64,000 nucleotides of DNA from DASQHL01 sp963843685 (lineage in GTDB: Bacteria; Chloroflexota; Dehalococcoidia; DSTF01; JACRBR01): NCBI GenBank assembly GCA_963843685.1, contig CAWJLO010000010.1, positions 372,001 to 436,000 on the forward strand, in the 5' to 3' direction. Within the stretch, counting starts at the first letter, position 1; each line of letters begins with the position of its first letter. A program made the translations under genes and the position numbers. Below the pieces are notes generated by a model. That model did no database searches and was not told the origin of the DNA. It saw only the letters and a list, made by a program, of their open reading frames with translations. This document shows positions 50,533-59,255 of the stretch, piece after piece.

Positions 50533-50897
50533 CGGTCCACCTTGTAGTCCTGGAGCGTGAAGATGGTCGCGCCGTCCTTCGTGACAGTGACCGAGATAAG
50601 CTCGATTCCAGGCCCGGCGCCCGCGATCGAGTTGGCCGTCGCTGAGACGCCGTAGCCGGAGGGCGCGGGCACCGAAGCGTAGGTGTAGGGCGGCGCGTGA
50701 TAGGTTGCTGCCTTCGTCGACTCAACCTGCGAGCGAGCCAACTCGTGGGCCGTCGACAGGCGGTCGGACTGCGAGGTCGACAGGAGGCCGGCGGACATGC
50801 CCGACAGGAACATGACCAGCGCGGTACCGGCGATCGCCACAGCGACGAGCGCTTCGACCAGCGCGACCCCGCGCTCGGAGCGCAGGCGCTCGTTCAC
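50529..50897 (-). CDS. minor type IV pilin
   Basis: 122-aa prepilin. After a seven- to nine-residue basic leader comes RGVALVEALVAVAIAGTALV, with the cleavage Gly and Glu5, then a small C-terminal domain (PPYTYASVPAPSGYGVSATA, ending LQDYKVDR). It is likely part of a priming tip complex. The GTG start overlaps the pilC stop by four bases; the stop overlaps the giant prepilin start. Confidence 0.85.
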   Translation of the reverse strand: MNERLRSERGVALVEALVAVAIAGTALVMFLSGMSAGLLSTSQSDRLSTAHELARSQVESTKAATYHAPPYTYASVPAPSGYGVSATANSIAGAGPGIELISVTVTKDGATIFTLQDYKVDR

Positions 50898-52135
50898 GGC
50901 GTGGGCGGCGGCGTCCCGCCGGTCGCGTCGTTGATGTGGCCGACGAGCTGATACATGGGCATGATGAGCGACAGCGCAATGAAGCCGACGATGACGCCGA
51001 TGACGAGCGTCAGAGCAGGCGTCATCATGCCGGCCAGCGCATCCACCTTCTGGTCGACTTCGCGCGTGTAGTACTCAGCCGTGATCTCCAGGTTGGCGTC
51101 GAGCGTACCGGTCTCCTCACCGACGGCGACCATCTGGACGAGCAGCTGCGGAAAACAGCCGGCGCTTGTCATCGGGCCGGAGAGGCCGTCGCCGTCCATC
51201 AGACGCTGGCGGACGCCTTCGACGGAGCGCTGGAGGATGCCGTTGTCAGTGGTGCGTACAACGAGGTTCATGATCTCGGTGACGGGCAGGCCGGCGCGCA
51301 GCAGCACCGAGAGCGTGCGGCTGAACCGCGCGGCGTTCGCGTTGATCGTGATCTCCCGGATGACGGGCACCGTGAGCGCAATCCGATCGAGGATGCGCTT
51401 CCCGATCGGGCGGCTGAAGACAAATGTGCCCGCAATCGCGAACAGGCCGGCGCCCACGAAGATCTGCATGCGGTGCGCCCGGCTGAAGCCGGTGACGCCG
51501 ATGAGGATGCGCGTCGGAAGCGGGAGTTGGCTGTCGAACTCCTTGAACATCTCCGTCAGCGCCGGCAGCGCCGTCGTCATCAGCAGCGCCACGACGCCGC
51601 AGGCGAGGAGAATGACAAACGCGGGATAGGCCATCGCCGACTTGACGCGCTTCGCAACCTGGTCCTCGCGCTCCATGTACGTCGCGAGCTGGCGCAGCAT
51701 GTCCTCGATGTGCCCTGTCCGCTCGCCCAGCTCGACCATGCGGCCGTAGAGGGGCGGGAAGATGGCCGGGTACTCCGCGATGGCAGCGGCGAACGTTGAG
51801 CCGCCGCGGATCGACTTGGAGATGCCGCGAATCGCCTTCCGGAGGGGCTTGGAGGCCGCCTGCTCCTCCAGGAGCTCCAGCGAGCGCATCACGGGCACGC
51901 CGGACTCGATGAGCGTGGCGAGCTGGCGCGAGAACATGATGAGCGTCCGCTTCTTGACGGCGAAGAGGCTGGGCAGCACTGATTCGATCGCGGGCAGACG
52001 CCGCGCGCGCCGGAGGCTCACGACCCGGAAATCAGCGTCCCAGAGGGCGCGCTCCGCCTGCGACTCCGAAGTTACGTCGATGGCGCCGCGGACCTGCTCT
52101 CCGGTGGGCGCGATTGCCACGTAGCGATAGGACAC
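50894..52135 (-). CDS. pilC: type IV pilus inner-membrane platform protein PilC
   Basis: 413-aa GspF/PilC family protein with two T2SSF domains. The first has FSRQLATLIESGVPVMRSLE, then ELGERTGHIEDMLRQLATYM. The second repeats the motif as FSRTLSVLLRAGLPVTEIMN and VAVGEETGTLDANLEITAEY. Three membrane helices are visible: FVILLACGVVALLMTTALPA, IFVGAGLFAIAGTFVF and LVIGVIVGFIALSLIMPMYQ. It anchors the motor ATPases. The GTG start lies 10 bp after the pilB stop. Confidence 0.95.
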   Translation of the reverse strand: MSYRYVAIAPTGEQVRGAIDVTSESQAERALWDADFRVVSLRRARRLPAIESVLPSLFAVKKRTLIMFSRQLATLIESGVPVMRSLELLEEQAASKPLRKAIRGISKSIRGGSTFAAAIAEYPAIFPPLYGRMVELGERTGHIEDMLRQLATYMEREDQVAKRVKSAMAYPAFVILLACGVVALLMTTALPALTEMFKEFDSQLPLPTRILIGVTGFSRAHRMQIFVGAGLFAIAGTFVFSRPIGKRILDRIALTVPVIREITINANAARFSRTLSVLLRAGLPVTEIMNLVVRTTDNGILQRSVEGVRQRLMDGDGLSGPMTSAGCFPQLLVQMVAVGEETGTLDANLEITAEYYTREVDQKVDALAGMMTPALTLVIGVIVGFIALSLIMPMYQLVGHINDATGGTPPPTP

Positions 52136-52145
52136 GCGCGCCCTC

Positions 52146-53846
52146 CTAGCCGATCGAATACACGCTGCGGACGATCTCCGCCGGCGTGACGATGCCCTGC
52201 TTCGCCTTGATCATCCCGTCGCGCCGCATCGAAACCATGCCGTCAGCGACGGCGCGCTCACGGACGGTGGACGACGGCGCCCCCGTGAGGATCAGGTGCC
52301 GCATATCTTCGTTGAGCGTCAGGATCTCGAAGACGCCGATCCGGCCGAGGAAGCCGGTGTCCGCGCAGAACGTGCAGCCGACGCCACGCTTCATCTCGGT
52401 GAGGGGCGCGCCGATCTCGGCTTCGTATGCAGCTTGCTCCTCCACGGACGGTTCGCCATCGACGGCGCAGTACGTGCATACGCGGCGGACCATCCGCTGA
52501 GCGACGACGCCCAGCAGAGACGACGCCACGAGGAACGGTTCGACGCCGAAGTCGATCAGCCGGGTCAGCGCGCCGACGGCGTCGTTGGCGTGGATCGAGG
52601 TGAGGACGAGGTGCCCCGTAAGCGCCGCCTGGCTGGCGATGCGAGCCGTGTCGCCGTCCCGGATCTCGCCCACGAGGATGACGTCCGGGTCGAGCCGCAT
52701 CAGCGAGCGGAGGCCGGTGGCGAAGGTGATATCCGCCTTCTGGTTGACCTGAATCTGGTTGATGCCGGCGAACTGGTACTCGACCGGGTCCTCGATCGTG
52801 ATGATCTTGCGCGTCGTGGCGTCGAGCTGGTTCAGCGAGGCATAGAGCGTCGTCGTCTTCCCGGAGCCCGTAGGGCCGGCGACAAGCACCATGCCAAACG
52901 GCACGCGCAGGAGGCGCACGTGGCGGTCGAGCGCAACGGGCGAGAAGCCGAGATCGCGCAGTGACATCAGCGACATGCTCTTGTCGAGCAGGCGCAGCAC
53001 CATCATCTCGCCGTGCGTCGAGTCCGACGTGGCGGCGCGCAGGTCGACGTGGCGGCCCTCGATATCGGCGCTAATCTGGCCGTCCTGCGGGCGCCGGCGT
53101 TCGGCGATGTTCATGCCGGCCATGACCTTGAAGCGCGAGACCAGCGGCGCGTGGATGTCCTTGGGCAGGCGCATGACTTCGTGCAGCACGCCGTCGATGC
53201 GCAAGCGGATGCGCAATCCGTCCTCCTCAGGCTCCAGGTGGATGTCCGAGGCGCGGTCACGTACGGCCTGGGCGAGCAACAGCTCGGCTGTGCGCACGAT
53301 CGGCGCCTGCGAGAGCTGCAGGTCGAGGTCCTGCTGGTCCTGCTGCACGAGGACGGCGGTGTCGGCAGGCATGGCTCGACCGACTTCGCGCTCGATCTCG
53401 GAGGAGACGCGATAGCGCTGGTTGATGGCGCGCCGGATCTCGTCCGGGATGCCGACGGCGGGCCGCACGTCCAGGCCAGTCATGGAACGCAGCTCTTCGG
53501 TGACCTGCATGTTGCCGGGGTCGGCCATGACGACGAGTACCGACCGTCCGTCGGTCTCGATGGGGATGAGGACGTGTTCGCGGCAGAACTCCGCGGGGAT
53601 GAGCCGCAAGGCTTCGGGCTGGATCTCCGCGCGGAGGAGGTCGAGGAAGCGGATGCCGAACTGCAGGCTGAGCGTCATCGCCAGGGCGTCGGCGGTGACA
53701 AGGCCGCGCTCGACGACATAGTCGCCAAGCTTGCGCCCCGCCGCGGCCGCTTCCTGGGCCGCCTGCTCGGCGTCTTGCTCAGAGAGCAAGCCAGCCTCGG
53801 TCAGCATCTGACCGAGGCGCTTGCGCAAAGCTACTGTCGTATCCAT
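52146..53846 (-). CDS. pilB: type IV pilus extension ATPase PilB
   Basis: 566-aa GspE/PilB motor. The N-terminal MshEN domain (LGQMLTEAGLLSEQDAEQAA, then VLVVMADPGNM) may bind c-di-GMP. The ATPase core has Walker A LVAGPTGSGKTTTLYASLN, ITIEDPVEYQFAGINQ, Walker B DPDVILVGEIRDGDTARIAS and GHLVLTSIHANDAVGAL. The zinc tetracysteine is CTYC and CTFC, near residues 450-495. It drives pilin polymerisation. ATG 53846; the second gene of the pilus operon, 54 bp after pilA. Confidence 0.96.
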   Translation of the reverse strand: MDTTVALRKRLGQMLTEAGLLSEQDAEQAAQEAAAAGRKLGDYVVERGLVTADALAMTLSLQFGIRFLDLLRAEIQPEALRLIPAEFCREHVLIPIETDGRSVLVVMADPGNMQVTEELRSMTGLDVRPAVGIPDEIRRAINQRYRVSSEIEREVGRAMPADTAVLVQQDQQDLDLQLSQAPIVRTAELLLAQAVRDRASDIHLEPEEDGLRIRLRIDGVLHEVMRLPKDIHAPLVSRFKVMAGMNIAERRRPQDGQISADIEGRHVDLRAATSDSTHGEMMVLRLLDKSMSLMSLRDLGFSPVALDRHVRLLRVPFGMVLVAGPTGSGKTTTLYASLNQLDATTRKIITIEDPVEYQFAGINQIQVNQKADITFATGLRSLMRLDPDVILVGEIRDGDTARIASQAALTGHLVLTSIHANDAVGALTRLIDFGVEPFLVASSLLGVVAQRMVRRVCTYCAVDGEPSVEEQAAYEAEIGAPLTEMKRGVGCTFCADTGFLGRIGVFEILTLNEDMRHLILTGAPSSTVRERAVADGMVSMRRDGMIKAKQGIVTPAEIVRSVYSIG

Positions 53847-53900
53847 ACCGGTATCCCTTGCCGTAGCCGCGCGATTCCGTCGCGGGGCGCCCCCGCACGA

Positions 53901-54245
53901 CTACGGGAAGCTGGCCTGGGTCACCTGACCGGTCGTGTCGACCGTGTACGTGCCGTGCGTCGCCGTGCTCCGCATGTACTGCGGGTTCAGGTCGAAGCCG
54001 CTGGACGTCATGTCGCTGGTCGCGACGGTGATCGCCGCGGTCGTCGTCGCGTTCGTGTTGGCCAGCTTGGCGTCGACGGCCGTCTGCACGATGTTCAGCT
54101 CGGCGGCGCCCGAGTTCGTCTTCGCCGAGTCGAGCAGACCCGTGAAGTTCGGCAGCACGACGGCCACGAGCACTCCGAGAATCGCCACGACTATCAGCAG
54201 TTCTGTGAGAGTGAAGCCAGCTTCACTATTCAATCGCTTCAGCAT
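53901..54245 (-). CDS. pilA: major type IV pilin PilA
   Basis: 114-aa prepilin. A nine-residue leader MLKRLNSEAG is cleaved before FTLTELLIVVAILGVLVAVV, with Glu5 conserved. A small alpha/beta head (LNIVQTAVDAKLANTNATTT to ATHGTYTVDTTGQVTQASFP) follows without a disulfide pair. This compact form resembles Chloroflexota/thermophile pilins. ATG 54245 has GGAGGT at ideal spacing. First gene of the twelve-gene minus-strand pilus operon. Confidence 0.93.
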   Translation of the reverse strand: MLKRLNSEAGFTLTELLIVVAILGVLVAVVLPNFTGLLDSAKTNSGAAELNIVQTAVDAKLANTNATTTAAITVATSDMTSSGFDLNPQYMRSTATHGTYTVDTTGQVTQASFP

Positions 54246-54468
54246 GGAAACTGACCTCCAGATCTCCGGCAAGCCTGACCGCCCGCCGGCGTCCCAACCT
54301 TCTAATCTCGTTATCGGTGAGGCTGGGCGGGAATTAAGGGGGACTTCGAGAGAAACATCACGAGCTTGAAGCTGAGCGAGGCAATTTGACCCTTAGGGGA
54401 GGGCCGGCGAGCACGAAGGGGGGACGGGCCGTCCTGCCCGTCCCCCCTTCGACTCCCCGCCTGAAGAC
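54246..54468. other. intergenic region upstream of pilA
   Basis: A 223-bp gap holding the terminator at 54415-54451 and, presumably, the pilA promoter on the minus strand. I could not pick out a convincing -35/-10 pair. Confidence 0.4.
54415..54451. terminator. long hairpin terminator
   Basis: CGAAGGGGGACGGGC pairs with GCCCGTCCCCCCTTCG around a 6-nt loop (one bulged base). It lies 18 bp beyond the ABC permease stop and isolates it from the pilus operon. Confidence 0.75.
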
Positions 54469-57400
54469 CTATTCGTAGCGGAGGGCGTCAGCCACGGGAA
54501 CGCGGGCGGCGCCGCGGCTGGGGAGCCACGTCATCAGCAGCGAGAATGCGAACGCCACGCTGCTGAACGCGGCGACCTCCAGCCATGGGACCGTGAACTG
54601 GGCACCCAGGTCGGCGAACTGGCCCGACGTCATCAGGTTCCGCGACAGGATGACGCCGCCGACCACGCCGGAGATGATGCCCATCAGCGCGATGAAGCTG
54701 GACTCCAGCACGAAGGTCAGGGCGACGGTGCTGCTCTGGTAGCCGATGGCCCGTAGCATGCCGATCTGCTGCCGCCGCTCCACCACGGAGCGGAAGGCCA
54801 CCACTCCCAGCGACGCGATGCCTACGAACAGGCCCAGCGCCATGAACGCCTGGAACATGCGCATGAAGGCGTTCTGCTCGGCGACGCTGTCGTTGATCAG
54901 CGTGCGGATTGAGTCGGCCTTCACACCCCTCTCGGCCAGAGCGGACTGGATCTGCTTCGCCGCTGTGTTCGCGTTCACGCCCTGGTCCAGCCGGAGGTAC
55001 GTGCGCTCGAACCGGGGGGCCTCGAACACGGTCGTGTAGTCGGCAGAGTTCACATACACGCCGGCGATGGTGTGCTGCGAGAGCTTCATCGACATGATCC
55101 CGATGACGGTGACGGTCGACGTCACGCCCGTCGCCGGGTTGCGCAGCTGCACCTCGAACGGCTCGAACCGGTGGTCCGTAACGTTCGTGACGGGGTGCCA
55201 GTCGAAGTCTTCCGTCTGGTCCGCCCCATCGAGCAGCGCGTAGCCGCTCTCGTCGCGGACCGCGCTGAACACGTCGGCGTCGCTGGCGTAGCCGTCCGCG
55301 CGGGCGGAGAGCGCTGACGCCGGGTTCGAGAAGAACGCCGGGTCGCCGGCGATCACCGGATAGCTGGTGAAGTCCGTGTCGTGTCCGGGCTGCATCACCA
55401 ACTGGTCGCCGCTGTAGACACTGACCCGGCCCGACCCCGCGATCTGGTCGACAACCGGCGAACCGGCGTCGCGCAGCGCGACCGGCAGGTCATCGACAGG
55501 GCTCGTGCGGTTGGCCGTCGCCATGACGTTCCAGCCGCCGTCCCCCGTCTTCCCAACCAGCGACGAGATGTAGTTCGCGTTGATCGCGCTGAACACCGTC
55601 AGCGAGAACACGATGAGCGAGAACATGGCGATCGTCATGCCGGTGCGGAAGCGGCTCGCCAGCGGGTAGGCAACCGCCATCTTCAGCGCCGGTGCGAAGC
55701 GCGGGAACCGGGCCGCAGCGAAGCCGACTACGGCGACGCCCCCGCACAGGCCGGCGCCCAGGTACACGAGTTGCCCCATCCCGTCGCCCTTGTTGCCGAC
55801 CGCCACCGCCACGCCGACACACGCAATGGCCGCCGCCGACGCCAGCACCGCCACCCGATACGGAGCGTGCTGCCGGTGCTGGAAGAACGTCGTCAGGAGG
55901 CGGGCGTTGAACACGATGATGAGCGTCAGCGCGATCACCACCATGATGCCCGACAGCAGGAACATCTCGATGTCACCCTGCAGCTTCGTCCCGAGCAGGT
56001 GCTCGCCGATCGGCCACGGCGACAGCCAGTAGGCCGCCAGCCACGCCCCAACCAGCGTCCACGTCGCCCGAGCCGGCGCCCGGTAGTGCGTCGCGATCGC
56101 CGCCAGGCACAGCGGCACCAGCGAGAACCCGAGCCCGCACAGGAACTCCGACCCGGTGCCGCCGTTGCGCGCGCCGAACACGCTCAGCACCGCCACACCC
56201 AGGCCCACCGGCGCCAGGATCCACGTCCACGCAACGCCGAGGCCCTTCCGGAACAAGAACCAGATGCCGAGCGGGGGCACGATCATCGACGGAATGCCGA
56301 GGGCCACCCACTTCCAGCTCACGCGCGCCTTCTTCCGGCGCGTACCTTCGTCGTCCGTACCCCGTATCGCGGCGACGATATTGATCGAGCTGACCTTGAT
56401 CGAGGAGATGACGACGGTGATGAAGGTCACGACCACGCCGAGGCAGTAGCTGACGATCAGCGACCGGACCGTCACGTGCGCGTGCACGAAGTCCGCGTCG
56501 CTGCCCAACCCCGACTTCAGAATGCCGACGACCAGGGCGATCGACGCGCCTACGCCCAGCGCGGCGCCTATCGCGCCGGCCAGCACGCTGTACGCCATGC
56601 CTTCGGACAGGAACGACTGCACCAGGTTCGAGCGCTGGGCGCCGACTGCCCGCGCCATCCCCATCTCCGGCTTTCGCTCCGCTGCAATCATCACGAAGAT
56701 CATGAAGATGAGCATCACACCCGCGGCGATGGAGAATAGCCCCAGGACGAGGAAGAAGGTCGTGAAGAGGTTCCCACTCGCCTGGGCGGCCTCCACACCG
56801 TCCTTCTTGAACGTCTCGACCCGCACCACGCGGTCGCCGATGCCCAGGGCTGTTCGCCCCGCGGTGCTATTGATGTACGGCGTCATGCGGGCCGCAGCGT
56901 CGTCGGCGACCGAGAGGCTGCCCCGCACACCGCCCTTGAGCGCGACGCCGATGCCGTTGACCTGGCCAGCGTGGCCCGTGATCTCCTGCACGACGTCGAG
57001 GCGCATCGATGCGCCACCGCCCGATCCGTCGGAGAGTGCGCCGCTTGCGAGCTCGCTCTCGACTATGCCGGCAACCTGCACCTCGTGCGAGTGCCCGGCC
57101 GCGAAGACGGTGATCGTGTCGCCGTTCTTGGCCTGCAGGCTGTCGGCTGCCTTCTTGCTGAGGAGGACGTCGCCTTCTCCGAGCGTGGTGACGTCATATC
57201 GGCCGCCGCGCGTCAGCCGCAGGCCGCCGAGCGCCTCCTGGCGCTGTGGGTCGACGCCGGTCAGAAGCACCGACGGCTCTGCGAGGCCGCTGTTGCGGTC
57301 GACCATCGAAACCGGCTCCATCAGCAGCGGCAGGAAGCCGTCGATGTCGGGGTCGCCGTTGAACTGCTGCTCCAGTACCGGGACAGCGCTGTCGTTGTAG

Positions 57401-57747
57401 TAGATCTCGTACGGTCCGGTGCCGGAGCCCGGGCCGTGCTTGCTCTCCCGCGTCGACGCGTTGAGTACGAGGTCCGTGCGCTGCAATCCGTCATACACAG
57501 CACTGCTGATCGAGTAGTCGACCGTGTCGCCCGTCGTGAACGCGGCAGTCGTGATGAGCGTCGAGAGCATGAGGCCGACGACGATCAGCCCGGTCTGCGT
57601 GCCCCGGCGAGGCAGGTTGCGGATGCCCATCTTGAACATCACGCGGTTCGAGAGGAACACGAAGGCGACGCTGATCACGCTCACGGCGAACACGGCGAGA
57701 AGCGCCACCATGATGTAGGTCATCGGTATTCCGAATAGCTCTTTCAC
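54469..57747 (-). CDS. MacB/FtsX-type ABC transporter permease
   Basis: 1,092-aa membrane protein with two FtsX domains. Helices near the N-terminus (YIMVALLAVFAVSVISVAFV) and before the first periplasmic domain (about 70-330) are followed by the first FtsX set (NLFTTFFLVLGLFSIAAGVM and on). A middle multi-helix region comes next, then a second periplasmic domain (about 740-930), and the last FtsX set, ending SRGAARVPVADALRYE. LolCDE/MacB-like permeases move lipoproteins, peptides or drugs, or act as mechanotransmitters. The GTG start overlaps the ATPase stop (GTGA). Terminated by the hairpin at 54415. Confidence 0.9.
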   Translation of the reverse strand: MKELFGIPMTYIMVALLAVFAVSVISVAFVFLSNRVMFKMGIRNLPRRGTQTGLIVVGLMLSTLITTAAFTTGDTVDYSISSAVYDGLQRTDLVLNASTRESKHGPGSGTGPYEIYYNDSAVPVLEQQFNGDPDIDGFLPLLMEPVSMVDRNSGLAEPSVLLTGVDPQRQEALGGLRLTRGGRYDVTTLGEGDVLLSKKAADSLQAKNGDTITVFAAGHSHEVQVAGIVESELASGALSDGSGGGASMRLDVVQEITGHAGQVNGIGVALKGGVRGSLSVADDAAARMTPYINSTAGRTALGIGDRVVRVETFKKDGVEAAQASGNLFTTFFLVLGLFSIAAGVMLIFMIFVMIAAERKPEMGMARAVGAQRSNLVQSFLSEGMAYSVLAGAIGAALGVGASIALVVGILKSGLGSDADFVHAHVTVRSLIVSYCLGVVVTFITVVISSIKVSSINIVAAIRGTDDEGTRRKKARVSWKWVALGIPSMIVPPLGIWFLFRKGLGVAWTWILAPVGLGVAVLSVFGARNGGTGSEFLCGLGFSLVPLCLAAIATHYRAPARATWTLVGAWLAAYWLSPWPIGEHLLGTKLQGDIEMFLLSGIMVVIALTLIIVFNARLLTTFFQHRQHAPYRVAVLASAAAIACVGVAVAVGNKGDGMGQLVYLGAGLCGGVAVVGFAAARFPRFAPALKMAVAYPLASRFRTGMTIAMFSLIVFSLTVFSAINANYISSLVGKTGDGGWNVMATANRTSPVDDLPVALRDAGSPVVDQIAGSGRVSVYSGDQLVMQPGHDTDFTSYPVIAGDPAFFSNPASALSARADGYASDADVFSAVRDESGYALLDGADQTEDFDWHPVTNVTDHRFEPFEVQLRNPATGVTSTVTVIGIMSMKLSQHTIAGVYVNSADYTTVFEAPRFERTYLRLDQGVNANTAAKQIQSALAERGVKADSIRTLINDSVAEQNAFMRMFQAFMALGLFVGIASLGVVAFRSVVERRQQIGMLRAIGYQSSTVALTFVLESSFIALMGIISGVVGGVILSRNLMTSGQFADLGAQFTVPWLEVAAFSSVAFAFSLLMTWLPSRGAARVPVADALRYE

Positions 57748-58494
57748 GATCCGCGCTCCTCTCCGACGATCTCGCCGTCGCTCATGCGCACCAGGCGGTC
57801 GCAGCGCCGCCCGACGCCTGCGTCGTGGGTGACGATGACGAAGGTCTGGCCGTGGTCGCGGTTCAGACGCTCCATCAACGTGATGATGTCGTTCGCCGTA
57901 CCGGAATCCAGCGCGCCGGTGGGCTCGTCCGCCCAGACGATCGCCGGGTCGTTGACGAGGGCCCGGGCAATGGTCACGCGCTGGCGCTGGCCGCCCGAAA
58001 GCTGCGACGGCCGGTTGTTGCCTCTCTCGCGCAGACCAACGCGGTCGAGCGCCACAAGCGCCCGGTCGCGCGCCTCCGACGTGTTGACTCCGGAGACGAC
58101 GAGCGGCAGCTCGACGTTCTCCACCGCGGACAACACCGGGAGGAGGTTGTAGGTCTGGAAGATGAAGCCCATGTTCAGGGCGCGGTACGTCGTCTTCTGG
58201 CGGTCGTTGAGGGTCGCAAGGTCGACGCCGGCGATCTGCACCGTGCCGGCATCGATCTCGTCGAGGCCGCTCATGCAGTTGAGCAGCGTCGTCTTGCCGG
58301 AGCCGGACGGCCCCATGATGGCGACCATCTCACCCGGGCTGGACCCGGAGCGAGACGCCACGGAGCGCCTGCACCTCCACGCCGCTGCTGCGGTAGGTCT
58401 TCGTCACTGTGGCGAGGTCGATGATCGAGTCGCCCGCTCTGGCCACCGGGATCGACCCGGTGCGTTCCTTCTGCGCTGCAAACGCTAGTGCCAT
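57744..58494 (-). CDS. ABC transporter ATP-binding protein (LolD/MacB type), one-base shift
   Basis: Read across one extra base in a CCC/GGG run at 58333-58338, this is a normal 249-aa ATPase. The N-terminal part from ATG 58494 (DSIIDLATVTKTYRSSGVEV, QALRGVSLRVQPG) would otherwise stop at once at TGA. The next frame continues EMVAIMGPSGSGKTTLLNCM (Walker A), the Q-loop FIFQTYNLLPV, the signature QLSGGQRQRVTIARALV, Walker B AIVWADEPTGALDS, and the His switch FVIVTHDAGVG. It energises the permease encoded next (overlapping GTGA). A receiver gene lies 90 bp upstream on the same strand. Confidence 0.88.
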
Positions 58495-58584
58495 TTCGTA
58501 CTGCCTCCTCTTGCTGAATTCGTTTCCCGACTACGTCTCTGCTGTGATCCGGGGCTGCCCCGCGCCGGAGGGCGCTGCCTTGAT

Positions 58585-58980
58585 TCATCCATTGGCGCTT
58601 CTCCCGTGGTGCACATCCGCAGCGCGGCGGATGGCTTCGACGAGGATCCCGTCAGCTTCGTGCTTGGCGACGAATTCGCTCGCCCCCGCTTCTTCAGCTC
58701 GGACTCGCTCGCCCGGTCCGTCGTGCATGCTGAGCACGACGACGGCGCAGGCGGGCGCCGTCTCGCGGATGAGGCGTGTCGCCGTGAGTCCGTCCATCCC
58801 ACGCATCTGGACGTCCATGACGATGACGTCCGGACGGGAGTCGGCAGCGGCCGCGACGGCGGCGGATCCATCGGCCGCCTCCGCCACGACGTCGATATCG
58901 GGCTCAAGCGTGAGCCTCATGCGGAGGCCCTTTCGGACACTCAGCTCGTCGTCGACAACCACGATGCGGATTCGATTCAT
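58585..58980 (-). CDS. stand-alone response-regulator receiver domain
   Basis: 131-aa receiver without an output domain. It has the acidic pair IRIVVVDDE, phospho-acceptor Asp in PDVIVMDVQMRGMDG, Ser/Thr in VVVLSMHDG and Lys in SEFVAKHEADG. This is the N-terminal half typical of NarL-type regulators, but the LuxR DNA-binding half is missing and no frame after the stop restores it. No histidine kinase is adjacent. It precedes the ABC transporter on the same strand and may act by protein contact. ATG 58980. Confidence 0.85.
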   Translation of the reverse strand: MNRIRIVVVDDELSVRKGLRMRLTLEPDIDVVAEAADGSAAVAAAADSRPDVIVMDVQMRGMDGLTATRLIRETAPACAVVVLSMHDGPGERVRAEEAGASEFVAKHEADGILVEAIRRAADVHHGRSANG

Positions 58981-59255
58981 CACGTGGGCATCATCGGGGT
59001 CGGAGGGTATCGGGGGCATCGCGCATGAGGCGGTCGCAGAGCCACACCTGCGGTGGATGCCCGTTCTCCCCCGGATGGCGGAGACCCGTGTGATCGTCAG
59101 GGGAGGGAGGAGCTGGCCGTCGCTGGCTCGCCGGCCGGGTGGCGCACTCGGGGATCTAGGCCCTGAAGCTGGGCCACGGCGCAAGGCCGGCGCGATCGCC
59201 TGGTTCGTTCACGAACGCGACGAAGATGAACATGACGACCGCGGCGGGAGGCAAG
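58981..59255. other. intergenic region, no gene seen
   Basis: 275 bp without a convincing coding frame, RNA structure or promoter on either strand; only short frames occur. Confidence 0.5.

Noticed and set aside
59001..59255. Remnant histidine kinase upstream of the receiver gene
   Set aside because: No H-box, ATP-lid or helix pattern could be read in any frame of this gap.
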